The notes under the pieces were generated by a model that was not told the DNA's origin, made no database searches, and saw only the letters and a program-made list of their open reading frames with translations. 64,000 nucleotides of DNA from Sphingobium sp. MI1205 (GTDB lineage: Bacteria > Pseudomonadota > Alphaproteobacteria > Sphingomonadales > Sphingomonadaceae), in assembly GCF_001563285.1 (NCBI RefSeq), contig NZ_CP005188.1, forward strand, positions 997,501 through 1,061,500, written 5' to 3'. Every line of letters begins with the position of its first letter. Position 1 is the first letter of the stretch. Made by a program: the position numbers and the translations under genes. Of the stretch, positions 33,384-41,905 are shown piece after piece.

Positions 33384-33989
33384 ATGGCCGACACGATCGA
33401 TCCCGCGCGTGCGGACGACGCTCCGCTTGCGACTTCCAAACATGTTTCCGCTGCGGTGGACAGCGCGTCCGATGCGCTGATCGAAACTCCCAGCGGCGCT
33501 GCCGACACGCTTGTCGGCTGCACCGTCACCATTAATCGTCCGCGCGCTGAACTTTTCGCCTATTGGCGCGATCTCACGCAGCTTCCGACCTTCATGGAGA
33601 ATGTCGAGCAGGTAGAGAGGCTCGACGACAAACGATCGCGCTGGGTGGTCAAGGCACCAGCCGGGAAAACCGTCGAGTGGATATCGGCGATTACCGAGGA
33701 ACGGGACGGCGAGGTCATCGCCTGGGCGTCGGAGGACGGCGCCGATGTGCCCAATAGCGGCCGGGTCGACTTCCGCGACGCGCAGGGCGATCGCGGCACG
33801 ATCGTCACCGCGACCATCCTCTACGATCCGCCCGCCGGCATTATCGGCAAAGTGATTGCCAAAATGTTTCAGCGCGAACCGGCGATCCAGGCAAGGCGCG
33901 ACCTACGTCGCTTCAAGCAGCTCATGGAGACTGGCGAAATCGCCACTGGCGCGCGTAATCGCCGCCTCCAGGAAGAGGGGAAGAACTGA
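33384..33989 (+). CDS. SRPBCC (START/Bet v1-like) protein
   Basis: The 201-residue protein has a variable N-terminus and from about residue 48 a helix-grip domain ([35 protein letters not shown]...), the form of the polyketide-cyclase/START superfamily member often called cyclase/dehydrase and found with stress genes in Sphingomonadaceae. It probably binds a hydrophobic ligand. Its stop shares bases with the ATG of the next gene (TGATG), forming an operon of three genes or more. Confidence 0.85.
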   Translation: MADTIDPARADDAPLATSKHVSAAVDSASDALIETPSGAADTLVGCTVTINRPRAELFAYWRDLTQLPTFMENVEQVERLDDKRSRWVVKAPAGKTVEWISAITEERDGEVIAWASEDGADVPNSGRVDFRDAQGDRGTIVTATILYDPPAGIIGKVIAKMFQREPAIQARRDLRRFKQLMETGEIATGARNRRLQEEGKN

Positions 33990-35185
33990 TGCGTGCTCTT
34001 GCCTGGCATGGAAAACATGATGTGCGCGTCGATACAGTCGATGATCCGGAAATCCTCAACCCGCGCGATGCGATCATCAAGGTGACCGCGACCGCGATCT
34101 GCGGATCGGACCTTCATTTGTATGATGGCTATATCCCGACGATGCAGTCGGGCGATATTCTCGGCCATGAATTTATGGGTGAGGTGGTCGAGGTCGGCCC
34201 CAAATCGACGTTGCAGAAGGGGCAGCGTGTCGTGGTGCCCTTCACCATTTCGTGCGGCGCCTGCTATCATTGTTCGAAGCACCAATATTCGGCATGCGAC
34301 AACGGCCTGCCCGCCGACAATCAGGATATCGCACAGCAATTATACGGCCAGCCCATGGCTGGGCTGTTCGGCTACAGCCACATGACTGGCGGCTATTCGG
34401 GCGGACAGGCCGAATATGTCCGCATTCCGTTCAGCGATGTCGGACCAATCGTCATTCCCGAGGGAGTTGAAGACGAAAAGGTGCTGTTCCTTTCCGATAT
34501 CCTCCCCACCGGATGGATGGCGGCGGAAAATGCGCAGATTGAGCCGGGCGACACCATCGCCGTCTGGGGCTGCGGCCCGGTCGGGCTGTTCGCGGTCCAG
34601 TCGGCATTCCTGATGGGCGCGGAGCGGGTCATCGCGATCGACCATTTTCCCCATCGCCTCGAACTCGCCAAGCGCTTCGGCGCGGAGACGATCAATTTCG
34701 AGGATAGCAGGACCTACGAAGCGCTGATGGAGATGACCGGCGGCATCGGTCCTGACGCCTGCATCGACGCGGTCGGGTTGGAGGCACACGGCTTCTTCGT
34801 TGACAATGTGATCGACCAGATCAAGGCATCGACTTTCCTCGGCACCGACCGCGCCCATGCGATCCGCCAGGCGATCATCGCGTGCCGAAAGGGCGGACGC
34901 GTGTCGATGCCGGCAGTCTATGGCGGTTTCGTCGATAAATTTCCACTGGGTGCGTTGATGGAGAAGGGGCTGACGCTCAAGACCGGCCAGACCCATGTCC
35001 AGCATTATATGCCCGGCCTGCTCCAGGCGATCCTGGAGGGTAAGATCGATACGACCTTCCTGATCAGCCACACCCTCCCGCTCGAACAGGCGCCGCAGGG
35101 ATACAAGATGTTCCACGACAATCAGAATGAGGTGACCAAGGTCGTGCTGAAGCCCGGCATGGAAACCCGAATGTCGGCGGAGTAA
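33989..35185 (+). CDS. Zinc-dependent dehydrogenase, formaldehyde-dehydrogenase-like
   Basis: The 398-residue MDR enzyme shows catalytic-zinc residues in [13 protein letters not shown] and GHEFMGEV, a structural-zinc lobe [16 protein letters not shown], and the long insertion (GLPADN... to [17 protein letters not shown]) of glutathione-independent formaldehyde-dehydrogenase-like proteins. The Rossmann motif is [14 protein letters not shown]. Substrate is not known; family members act on aldehydes or alcohols. Overlaps the preceding gene and is followed after 5 bp by an SDR gene, in one stress operon. Confidence 0.88.
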   Translation: MRALAWHGKHDVRVDTVDDPEILNPRDAIIKVTATAICGSDLHLYDGYIPTMQSGDILGHEFMGEVVEVGPKSTLQKGQRVVVPFTISCGACYHCSKHQYSACDNGLPADNQDIAQQLYGQPMAGLFGYSHMTGGYSGGQAEYVRIPFSDVGPIVIPEGVEDEKVLFLSDILPTGWMAAENAQIEPGDTIAVWGCGPVGLFAVQSAFLMGAERVIAIDHFPHRLELAKRFGAETINFEDSRTYEALMEMTGGIGPDACIDAVGLEAHGFFVDNVIDQIKASTFLGTDRAHAIRQAIIACRKGGRVSMPAVYGGFVDKFPLGALMEKGLTLKTGQTHVQHYMPGLLQAILEGKIDTTFLISHTLPLEQAPQGYKMFHDNQNEVTKVVLKPGMETRMSAE

Positions 35186-35190
35186 CCGAC

Positions 35191-35976
35191 ATGAACAGGA
35201 AACTGGCCGTCATCACCGGCGCTTCGACTGGAATCGGTTATGAACTCGCGAAGCTGGCGGCACAGGACGGCTACGACCTGATCGTCGTTGCCGACGAGCC
35301 GCAGATCGAGGCGTCTGCCGACCAGTTCCGCAAATATGATGTACATGTCGAGGCGGTCGAAGCCGACCTTTCCGGCATCGACGGCGTCGAGCGGCTTCTG
35401 GCCGCTGCCGCTGGACGGCCGATCGACGTGCTGATCGCCAATGCCGGGATCGGCACCGGCGGGCCGTTCCTGAAACAGGATGTCGCGAAGTGGCGCCACT
35501 CGATCGACACCAATGTCACCGGCACCGCCTTTCTGCTTCAGAAGGTGCTCAACGACATGGTCGCGCGCGGCCAGGGCCGAGTGCTCGTGACCGGGTCGAT
35601 CGCGGGCTATATCCCCGGCGCGTTCAATGCGATCTACAACGCGACCAAATCCTTCATCAACTATTTCACCGAAGCGCTGCGGAACGAGCTCAAGGAGGTT
35701 GAGGGCGTCACGCTGACGACGCTGATGCCCGGGGCGACCGACACCGAATTTTTCGCCCGCGCTGGCATGCTCGACACCGACGTAGGGCAGGATGACAGCA
35801 AGGCGGACCCCGCGAAGGTCGCGCAGGATGGCTGGGCCGCCATGATCGATGGCAAAGACCACATCGTCTCGGGCCTCAGCAACAAGCTGCGGGTGGCTGC
35901 GTCCGGCGTAGTGCCCCAGGCGGTGCTTGCGGAAATGCACCGCAGCATGGCCGAGCCAGGTTCCGGAAAGAGCTGA
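35191..35976 (+). CDS. Short-chain dehydrogenase/reductase
   Basis: The 261-residue protein has TGASTGIGYELAKLA, IANAGIGTGG, VTGSIAGYIPG with the catalytic Ser and YNATKSFI (YxxxK). It is a classical SDR. The C-terminal third includes MPGATDTEFFARAGMLD, common in the group annotated as SDR family oxidoreductase in stress operons. Likely co-transcribed with the preceding zinc dehydrogenase. Substrate unknown. Confidence 0.88.
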   Translation: MNRKLAVITGASTGIGYELAKLAAQDGYDLIVVADEPQIEASADQFRKYDVHVEAVEADLSGIDGVERLLAAAAGRPIDVLIANAGIGTGGPFLKQDVAKWRHSIDTNVTGTAFLLQKVLNDMVARGQGRVLVTGSIAGYIPGAFNAIYNATKSFINYFTEALRNELKEVEGVTLTTLMPGATDTEFFARAGMLDTDVGQDDSKADPAKVAQDGWAAMIDGKDHIVSGLSNKLRVAASGVVPQAVLAEMHRSMAEPGSGKS

Positions 35977-35979
35977 TTC

Positions 35980-36066
35980 ATGGCCGGAAAATGGTCGCAG
36001 GATGAAACGGAGGAATTGGACGCGCTCGACCTGGAGGAGGGCCTGTTCAAGAAGAAGGATCCTTGA
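35980..36066 (+). CDS. Tiny ORF (28 codons) after the SDR gene
   Basis: MAGKWSQDETEELDALDLEEG is followed by LFKKKDP and a stop. It lies 3 bp after the SDR stop, and the acidic content and the immediate overlap with the next tiny ORF suggest a translated small protein. It is too short for secure recognition. A single frameshift would join it to the next ORF, so a broken 55-60 residue protein is the main alternative. Confidence 0.35.
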   Translation: MAGKWSQDETEELDALDLEEGLFKKKDP

Positions 36067-36149
36067 GAGATCTCAATCCAACCCCAAAGCAGCGCAAGGC
36101 GCTCGAACAGGCGGAGGATGAACTCCGCGCATTGCTCGACCAGAAATGA
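36063..36149 (+). CDS. Tiny ORF (28 codons) overlapping the previous one
   Basis: A TTG at 36063 overlaps the TGA of the previous ORF (TTGA) and has AAGGA just upstream; it encodes MRDLNPTPKQRKALEQ, then AEDELRALLDQK. The helix-forming C-terminus is plausible for a real small protein, but the non-ATG start and size keep confidence low. It ends 11 bp before the next ATG. Confidence 0.35.
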   Translation: MRDLNPTPKQRKALEQAEDELRALLDQK

Positions 36150-36160
36150 GGAGAACCACG

Positions 36161-36433
36161 ATGGCAGACGAACATACCGGAACCCAGCCGCACCCCAATC
36201 TCTCGACCGAACCGGGCCGAAAGGAGCTCGCATCGAACACGCGCACCCAGACTCAATCTGACCCCAATCTTTCGACGGAGCATCAGCGCGAAGGCGATGC
36301 ACGCAGCCCGAGCGATACGCTTGATCGCGGGCAGGACACCCCTGGTGGCCAGCCGCCGGAACGAGTCGAGGATCGACCGGTCGTTGGGACGGTTAAGCCC
36401 GAAGATTATCCCAAGGATGGCGCGGCAGACTGA
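36161..36433 (+). CDS. Hydrophilic, probably disordered protein
   Basis: The 90-residue protein is rich in Thr, Pro, Glu, Asp and Gln and contains an imperfect repeat, HPNLSTEPGRKE and DPNLSTEHQREG (both xPNLSTE). It has no hydrophobic core, so it is probably unstructured, as in small stress or desiccation proteins; this is inference. GAGGAGA precedes the ATG. It ends the SRPBCC-dehydrogenase group before a hairpin at 36510. Confidence 0.65.
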   Translation: MADEHTGTQPHPNLSTEPGRKELASNTRTQTQSDPNLSTEHQREGDARSPSDTLDRGQDTPGGQPPERVEDRPVVGTVKPEDYPKDGAAD

Positions 36434-36509
36434 TGCAAACTTTTGGCGGCGTCACGAAACGGCTGCTGACGCGCAGTAAGTATCCCCTAATAATGGGTCA
36501 TTGAGGGGG

Positions 36510-36528
36510 AGGCGGCAGGAGGCCGCCT
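36510..36528. terminator. Hairpin between convergent genes
   Basis: AGGCGGC (36510-36516) and GCCGCCT (36522-36528) form a 7-bp stem with a 5-base loop, placed between the disordered-protein gene and the end of the host-attachment gene. No long T-tract follows in either direction. It is a plausible shared terminator. Confidence 0.4.
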
Positions 36529-36532
36529 ACCA

Positions 36533-36982
36533 TCAGGACCTGTGCGGCCAGTCGGTCAAGAGCCGGAGGATTTCGGCCGTCGGCGTTTTCACAAGGTCCT
36601 TGTCTACTTCCGCGATCAGCCTTTTCCTGATCGCCGACGTATAATGGTCCCGAAGGACATGAAGTGTGGCCGGAGGCGCGACGACGATGATGTCCGCTTC
36701 ATTCCCGTCGATGGCTTTCGCCAAGGCCTCTGCCGCTTCCATGGCAAAACGATCTTCCTGCAGTCGATGAATATCGGTCTGCTGATAGCTGTTCCTGGCA
36801 CCGCCCATGCTTGAAAAACTGACGCCCGGCGCGTCAGCCAACTGTTCCCGATTGGGCGGGTTGTCGATTTCGCGATGGGCGACGACTGAGAGCTCCGGGT
36901 AAAGGGCATCGCCCTCATTCCTCATCATCAGTGTCTTCGAGCCATCGGTCACGAGCAGGATCGTTCCATAGGCGATTTTCAT
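36533..36982 (-). CDS. Host attachment family protein (baeRF-like)
   Basis: The 149-residue protein begins MKIAYGTILLVTDGSKTLMM and contains SSMGGARNSYQQTDIHRLQE and DIIVVAPPATLHVLRDHYT. It matches the protein-required-for-attachment-to-host-cells family, distantly related to bacterial eRF1-like/Archaea-type ribosome factors; the name comes from early Agrobacterium work and the function here is not known. The ATG at 36982 is chosen by homology; the frame stays open for another 34 codons upstream. Confidence 0.8.
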   Translation of the reverse strand: MKIAYGTILLVTDGSKTLMMRNEGDALYPELSVVAHREIDNPPNREQLADAPGVSFSSMGGARNSYQQTDIHRLQEDRFAMEAAEALAKAIDGNEADIIVVAPPATLHVLRDHYTSAIRKRLIAEVDKDLVKTPTAEILRLLTDWPHRS

Positions 36983-37197
36983 GATCAGTTTTCCTTCAGC
37001 TGCCGGCCTCCCGATAAAGGTCGCAAGCTCGTCGGATGTGCGGGAAGAGGAATCCCGGCCCGTCCGCGGACGCATTATGGGCAATCCGGCCCTGAGCGCG
37101 ATATTGGGGCTTTCCCTTATGGCCCGGAATGTTTTCGTGGCGATGATAGGTTCATCGGCTCGGCTCGCATGAGCCCGGGGAGATCGAGGAGAGAAAC
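36983..37197. other. Upstream region of the host-attachment gene, nothing recognised
   Basis: Together with the broken small frame at 37198-37398 this separates two divergent genes by 459 bp. No promoter motif of the EcfG kind is visible. Codon-like bias is present in the antisense frame up to 37084, but without homology. Confidence 0.4.
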
Positions 37198-37398
37198 GTG
37201 CAGCTGCCTGCGCCCAGCCGCCATCCCACGGCCGCTCGCCCGGATCCGTCAGAAAGGGGGCAAACGGGTGAGGGCCTTCGCGGTTGAGGCGGAGATCGAC
37301 CAGGCGAGTGGTTCACCCTTGCCGATGCGTGTGGCAAGATGCTGGCCAGCCAGACGTCGTTGCTTGCGGCGCTGGAGCAGGCGGTGCCCGCGCGCTGA
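37198..37398 (+). pseudogene. Possible small gene split by an in-frame TGA
   Basis: A GTG at 37198 follows GAGGAGA by five bases and opens a frame with MQLPAPSRHPTAARPDPS to a TGA at 37285. The same frame then continues for 36 codons (GEWFTLADACGKMLASQTSL, LAALEQAVPAR) to a TGA at 37396. The second half reads like genuine coding sequence but has no start. A single nonsense change in a 66-codon gene would explain both parts. It lies directly upstream of the channel gene. Confidence 0.35.
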
Positions 37399-37441
37399 AA
37401 TAGGGTCGACCGCCATTGGATTTTCAGCAGGAGGCGAACGT

Positions 37442-37885
37442 ATGAGCCTGACGGCGCAGCTTTTGATCGCGACCGGCGCCGTTGCGGCGACCGTGATCAT
37501 CCATCTGACTGGGCTGGCGGCCCTGCTCGCCATACTGCGCCGTCATCGCCATGCGACGCGGATGATCGTGGCATTGGTGGTAAATGGCATGGCCATCTTG
37601 CTTGCCGCATTCGGGCTGTTTGCGCTTCATGCCATCGAAATCTGGCTCTGGGCTGCATTGTACCGGGTGCTGGGCATCTTTCCCGGTCTCGAAGAAGCGC
37701 TGTATTTTTCAACATCCACCTATGTGACCATCGGCTATGGCGATGTCGTCCTGCCAGCAGGTGAGAGGATATTAGGCGTGATCGAGGGGGCCAACGGCAT
37801 CATATTGATCGGCTGGTCGACCGCGTTCTTCTTTTCGATCGTCGATCGGTTGAAGCTGTTGGAACGGAACCTGCAAAAAGGCTGA
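37442..37885 (+). CDS. Two-TM potassium channel-like protein (Ion_trans_2)
   Basis: The 147-residue membrane protein has an N-terminal helix (AQLLIATGAVAATVIIHLTG), a second around 42-72, then a pore loop with the selectivity filter TYVTIGYGDVVLP and a final helix (GANGIILIGWSTAFFFSIVD). TIGYGD is the K+ filter. Such proteins form tetrameric channels; no cytoplasmic regulatory domain is attached. GCAGGAGG lies a few bases upstream of the ATG at 37442. Confidence 0.85.
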   Translation: MSLTAQLLIATGAVAATVIIHLTGLAALLAILRRHRHATRMIVALVVNGMAILLAAFGLFALHAIEIWLWAALYRVLGIFPGLEEALYFSTSTYVTIGYGDVVLPAGERILGVIEGANGIILIGWSTAFFFSIVDRLKLLERNLQKG

Positions 37886-38046
37886 CTTATACCATCGTGC
37901 TCGGTCTTCGACCGATCACAAGTGGTTTTGCTCAGGCGCCGCGCGGGCTTTGCGAAGGCTCGATGAGTCAAGCTCGTCGAACCTTGGTATTCCGCCACTC
38001 CCGCTTTAGTGCCGATCAGCAATCCGATGGCTCTGGCGGCCAGCAG

Positions 38047-38739
38047 TCATCGCGGCCTTACGTTCGTTTCGTTGATGCGGCCGTCCAGCATGGAGATTTG
38101 CACATCGGCAGCCGCCGCCACATCGGGATCATGCGTGACGCAGATCACGGCGCGCCCCTGATCATGGGCGAGTTTGCGGAACATTTCGATCACGCGGGCG
38201 CTGTTCTGGCTGTCGAGATTGCCAGTAGGCTCGTCCCCCAGCACCAGTACCGGATCATTGGCGATCGCCCGCGCAATGGCGACGCGCTGGCGTTCGCCAC
38301 CAGAAAGACGATCGGGAGTCTTCGCGCTCTTTTCACCCAGGCCCATGCCTTCAAGCAGCACCTGTGCCCTGGCCTGTATCTCGCCCAGCGTGAATTTGCC
38401 GAGCCTACGCATGGGCAGCATGACGTTTTCCAGCGCCGTGAACTCGGGCAGAAGGAAGTGGAACTGGAAGACGAAGCCGAAGCTCGCCAACCGGATCTGC
38501 GCACGCGCGTCGCCGCGCAGCGGGTTCATGTCCTGTCCGTTGAACAGCACCTGTCCCGATGTCGGCCGGTCGAGCAGGCCGAGCAGATAGAGCAGCGAGG
38601 ATTTGCCGCAGCCGGACGGCCCCACGATCGCGACGAAGGTCGCTGGCTGGATCGACAGGGTCACGTCAGTGACCAGTGTCACCGGTGGCATGCCGGGAAG
38701 GCTCCGGGACAGGTTCTCAACTTCTATGATCGCGCTCAT
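38047..38739 (-). CDS. ABC transporter ATP-binding protein (LolD/MacB type)
   Basis: The 230-residue ATPase has Walker A VGPSGCGKSSLL, signature RLSGGERQRVAIARA, Walker B VLVLGDEPTGNLD and an H-loop THDPDVAAA. The closest type is the LolD/MacB/FtsE class, which acts mechanically on periplasmic substrates rather than by simple import. It overlaps the permease gene (ATGA at 38739) and is the last gene of a three-gene operon with adaptor and permease. Confidence 0.9.
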   Translation of the reverse strand: MSAIIEVENLSRSLPGMPPVTLVTDVTLSIQPATFVAIVGPSGCGKSSLLYLLGLLDRPTSGQVLFNGQDMNPLRGDARAQIRLASFGFVFQFHFLLPEFTALENVMLPMRRLGKFTLGEIQARAQVLLEGMGLGEKSAKTPDRLSGGERQRVAIARAIANDPVLVLGDEPTGNLDSQNSARVIEMFRKLAHDQGRAVICVTHDPDVAAAADVQISMLDGRINETNVRPR

Positions 38740-39986
38740 ACAGCGCCCCGTAATATGTCGACTGGGTCGACCCGCGCAGCCTTTCGTGCGGGAAGCCATG
38801 CTGCGATGACGCCGGACAGCAGGGACGCAGCCGCCGCAATCGCATACTGGCGGACTGAGCGATCCAGCGGCAGCCGCTGGTCCTCTCCGGCAATAGGGAA
38901 TTTAAGCGACCCGAGGATCGCCATCAGGCCGTAGCCCAGCAGCCATCCGGCGACGATGCCGATCAATGCCAGGGCCAGCCCTTCGAACACGAAGATCAAT
39001 TGAAGATCGCGCTCGGAAAAGCCCATGGATCGCATGATCGCGATGTCGCGTCTCTTGTCGGAGACGCTGTTGGATACGACCGTGTAGATGCCGAAGCTGG
39101 CGACCAGCAGGATGGCCGACACGACGCTGTACATGATGACGTTGCGGGTCACGAGCAGCGAGAGAAAGTCGGCGGAACGCTCCTGCCAGCTTTCAGCCTT
39201 GTAGGCATAGCGCGCCTCCAGGCGGCGGCTGATCGGCTCGGCCTCATAGGGGTCGGCAAGGCGGACGCCAATGCGGTTGATGATGAAGGGACGGCCGAGC
39301 AGCGACTGCGCTTCCCGCAGCAGGACATAGCCCAACCCCAATGAAATCTGTGTTTGGCCGCGCTTGAACAGGCCGACGATGCGGAGCGACCGGCTCTTCC
39401 CCGAAGCGGAGGTCGCGCCAACCACGTCACCTACGCCAAGGCCAAGCCGCCGGGCCATTTCCTCACCGATGATGATGCCGCCCTGCGCGCTTTCCAGATC
39501 GCGCAGGCGTCCGACGCGCAACTGGTCCTGGATGGTGCTGACCTTTTCCTCGATCGCCGGATCAACGCCGACTATGGTCAACGCTTCCTCGCGCCCACCG
39601 CTGCGCAGGGTGATCGCGCCGCTGAGACTCGGTGAGCCGAGGGCGCCGGGCAGCGCGTTTACGGTGCGCAATATCTCGGGCCAGCCTTTCAGACCGCGCA
39701 CTTCATTGCGGACCTTGTAATGGCGAAGCCTTACCGCCGCGCCCTTGTAGAGGCTGATGCCGGGCTGGGGCAGCGGGCTGCGCAATTCGTCGGAAATGAT
39801 GATGTGCGGGGCGGCGTCGATCAGCGTCTTGATGAAGTCGTTCTGGCTGCCGATCATCATGGCGGAAACGGCAAGGAAGAAGCCCACGCCGACCGCCACG
39901 CCGCTGACCGCGACGATGGTTTGCCGGCGGCGGCCGACAAGATGACGGGCCGCGACGCTCGCCAGCAGCCGCAGCTGACTGGTCAT
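38736..39986 (-). CDS. ABC permease of the MacB/LolC family (FtsX-like)
   Basis: The 416-residue protein has one N-terminal helix (VAVSGVAVGVGFFLAVSAMM), a large periplasmic domain (residues about 50-265, MacB_PCD-like), and three C-terminal helices including SVVSAILLVASFGIYTVVSN with the FtsX-family NSVSDKRRDIAIMRSMGFSE loop. It would couple ATP use to export of an envelope substrate or lipoprotein. Overlapping ATGA joints with the ATPase and adaptor genes mark one translation-coupled operon. Confidence 0.9.
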   Translation of the reverse strand: MTSQLRLLASVAARHLVGRRRQTIVAVSGVAVGVGFFLAVSAMMIGSQNDFIKTLIDAAPHIIISDELRSPLPQPGISLYKGAAVRLRHYKVRNEVRGLKGWPEILRTVNALPGALGSPSLSGAITLRSGGREEALTIVGVDPAIEEKVSTIQDQLRVGRLRDLESAQGGIIIGEEMARRLGLGVGDVVGATSASGKSRSLRIVGLFKRGQTQISLGLGYVLLREAQSLLGRPFIINRIGVRLADPYEAEPISRRLEARYAYKAESWQERSADFLSLLVTRNVIMYSVVSAILLVASFGIYTVVSNSVSDKRRDIAIMRSMGFSERDLQLIFVFEGLALALIGIVAGWLLGYGLMAILGSLKFPIAGEDQRLPLDRSVRQYAIAAAASLLSGVIAAWLPARKAARVDPVDILRGAV

Positions 39987-40981
39987 TTGGCGACCCGCAC
40001 GCGCATATTGTCCTTCAGCTTTCCTTCGGGCGTTTTCACGACGCTGTCACCGGGTAAGAGGCCGGAGAGGATTTGCACGTCGTTGGTCCCGGCAATGCCG
40101 GTGCGGACAGGTTTCGCGTGAACGCGGTGGCCGCGAACGATCCAGACCTTACCGTCTTCAATCGCGCTCGCGGGTGCCAGTAGCGCTCGTTCCGCCCGGC
40201 GAGTGACGATGTTGACCTCCAGCGTCAGGCCCAGCGGCAGCGCCACTGGCCCATCTGTCACGATGCGCGCGCGGAAGGCGCGTTGTTCGGGATCGCCGCC
40301 CGGTGTCACCTGGCGGACATGGCCGCGCAAGACCCGGCCCGGCCAAGCGTCGCTCGACATCAACGCCTCCTGACCGGCATGGACGCGGGCGACGTCGCGC
40401 TCGTCTATGGTCGCCGTGATCCAGATGCGGGCGGGATCGCCAAGCGTCATGAGGGTGCGGCCGGGGCTAGCGAGGTCGCCGGGCTCCACATCCTTGCGCA
40501 GGACGACACCCCCTATGCCCGAGCGCACGATCATCTGGTCGAGCCGCGCACGGGCGCTTTCCTCTGCCGCCCTCGCGCTGTCGGCGGCGGCGACCGCCGC
40601 GTCACGGGCGGACCGGGTGACCCAACCCTTGGCGAAGAGCGCCAGAGCGCGCTGCTCATCCTGCTGCGCCACGTGGCGTTGCGCCGCCGCCTGTTGTAGC
40701 ATGTGGCGCTGTTCTTCGTCATCAAGGAGGACGAGCGGCTGGCCACGCACGACAGGCTGCGCTTCGTCGACGAGGACCTGTCGAACCGGCGCGGTGAGAC
40801 GCGCGGAGACCGACACAGGCCGCTGCGCTTCGACAAAGCCGGTGGCGTAAACAAGCTCCACCGCCTGACCGATACGGGCGGACGCGAGCTCCACCTCGCG
40901 CGCGCGACCTGCGAGTAACCACCATCCCGCAGCAGCGGCGACTAGCGCGAGCGGCAACAGCCAGAGCGCGATGCGTTTCAT
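39983..40981 (-). CDS. Periplasmic adaptor (HlyD/MFP) subunit
   Basis: The 332-residue protein starts with a single membrane anchor (IALWLLPLALVAAAAGWWLL), then a lipoyl half (ARLTAPVRQVLVDEAQPVVRG... and MIVRSGIGGVVLRKDVEPGD), a hairpin of coiled coil around residues 90-140 and a beta-barrel. It is a membrane-fusion protein connecting the permease with an outer-membrane partner, as in MacA-MacB. It is the first gene of the operon. No outer-membrane factor is encoded nearby. Confidence 0.88.
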   Translation of the reverse strand: MKRIALWLLPLALVAAAAGWWLLAGRAREVELASARIGQAVELVYATGFVEAQRPVSVSARLTAPVRQVLVDEAQPVVRGQPLVLLDDEEQRHMLQQAAAQRHVAQQDEQRALALFAKGWVTRSARDAAVAAADSARAAEESARARLDQMIVRSGIGGVVLRKDVEPGDLASPGRTLMTLGDPARIWITATIDERDVARVHAGQEALMSSDAWPGRVLRGHVRQVTPGGDPEQRAFRARIVTDGPVALPLGLTLEVNIVTRRAERALLAPASAIEDGKVWIVRGHRVHAKPVRTGIAGTNDVQILSGLLPGDSVVKTPEGKLKDNMRVRVAK

Positions 40982-41040
40982 GAGAGCGTCTATAGCATCA
41001 CGCGAAGGTCATTGCTTGCCCGTATCGATTTGTCCCTGGA

Positions 41041-41535
41041 CTATTTCGATCCAACCGGAATCTGGCGCGGCTTGCTTGCTTCCGTAGCGAGACGGGGGAC
41101 GACGACCTTCAGTAGGCCTTTTTCCAAACGGGCGCTGGCCTTGTCGGCATCCGCCGCAAACGGCAGGGCTACGCGGCGCAAATAGCTTCCCCGGCTGCGC
41201 TCGATCAGGTGATAATTTTTCTTTTCATCCTTCTCCTCGCGGTCCTCCTTATGCTCGGCCTTGATGGTGAGGACATCGTCCCGCACGTCGAGGGAGACGT
41301 CCTTTTCATCGAAGCCCGGCAGTTCGGCGGTGAGTTCCAGGCCCTTGTCCGTTTCGGCAATGTCGATGCGGGGAAGGTTGAAGCCCCGGCTGCCGCCATC
41401 GCCGTTGGTGAGCCAACCGCGACCGACATCGTCGCTGAGGCGATCCATTTCCTTGCGCAGATCGGCGAAGGGATCAAAGCCGGCATGGAAGATATTGCTG
41501 CGTCCAAAGGGGATGAGTGAACGAAAATCAGTCAT
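41041..41535 (-). CDS. Small heat-shock protein Hsp20
   Basis: The 164-residue protein has an alpha-crystallin domain from about residue 52 (FNLPRIDIAETDKGLELTAE LPGFDEKDVSLDV...) to LLKVVVPRL, ending with a short tail containing the I-x-V-like RQIPVGSK. It holds misfolded proteins for refolding. A GCAGGAGAAGGACC precedes the ATG at 41535, and the coding start overlaps the previous stop (ATGA). Confidence 0.92.
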   Translation of the reverse strand: MTDFRSLIPFGRSNIFHAGFDPFADLRKEMDRLSDDVGRGWLTNGDGGSRGFNLPRIDIAETDKGLELTAELPGFDEKDVSLDVRDDVLTIKAEHKEDREEKDEKKNYHLIERSRGSYLRRVALPFAADADKASARLEKGLLKVVVPRLATEASKPRQIPVGSK

Positions 41536-41837
41536 TGGTCCTTCTCCTGCTTTTGTGAATGTGTCGGCTCGCCGGGGTGGCGCATCATCTGCTGTCGCCG
41601 TTCGGTTGCGGCTGGGTGATGGATCGTGCGGCAATGTTCCATCGCTTCAGGCATGGGCTGCCCGTGGTGCATGGGCGTGGCGCCCGGTTGCATCATGTGT
41701 CCGCCCGCCTGATCATGCATGGGACAGTCCGTCGCGGGCTTGCCCGTAGGAGGCGCTTGGTGCGATGTGGTCTGCGCGGGCGCTGCGGCCATGAGCGACA
41801 ATTGCAGGAGCGCGGCGCTGGCGAATTGGCGGTGCAT
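41532..41837 (-). CDS. Small periplasmic His/Met-rich protein
   Basis: The 101-residue protein has a cleavable signal sequence (MHRQFASAALLQLSLMAAAP, AQT) and a mature part with many His, Met and Cys residues: TDCPMHDQAGGHMMQPGATP, MHHGQP, MEHCRTIHHP. The composition resembles metal-binding (copper or nickel) periplasmic proteins, but no domain is recognised. It overlaps the Hsp20 gene by four bases, so it is co-expressed with it. A good ribosome-binding site (GGAGAAAG) precedes the ATG at 41837. Confidence 0.7.
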   Translation of the reverse strand: MHRQFASAALLQLSLMAAAPAQTTSHQAPPTGKPATDCPMHDQAGGHMMQPGATPMHHGQPMPEAMEHCRTIHHPAATERRQQMMRHPGEPTHSQKQEKDQ

Positions 41838-41905
41838 GGGCTTTCTCCGTTGCGGATTCCATGCCGAATTGTCGCCCGGCGCTTGGTGCCGCGCCATAAG
41901 TAGAG

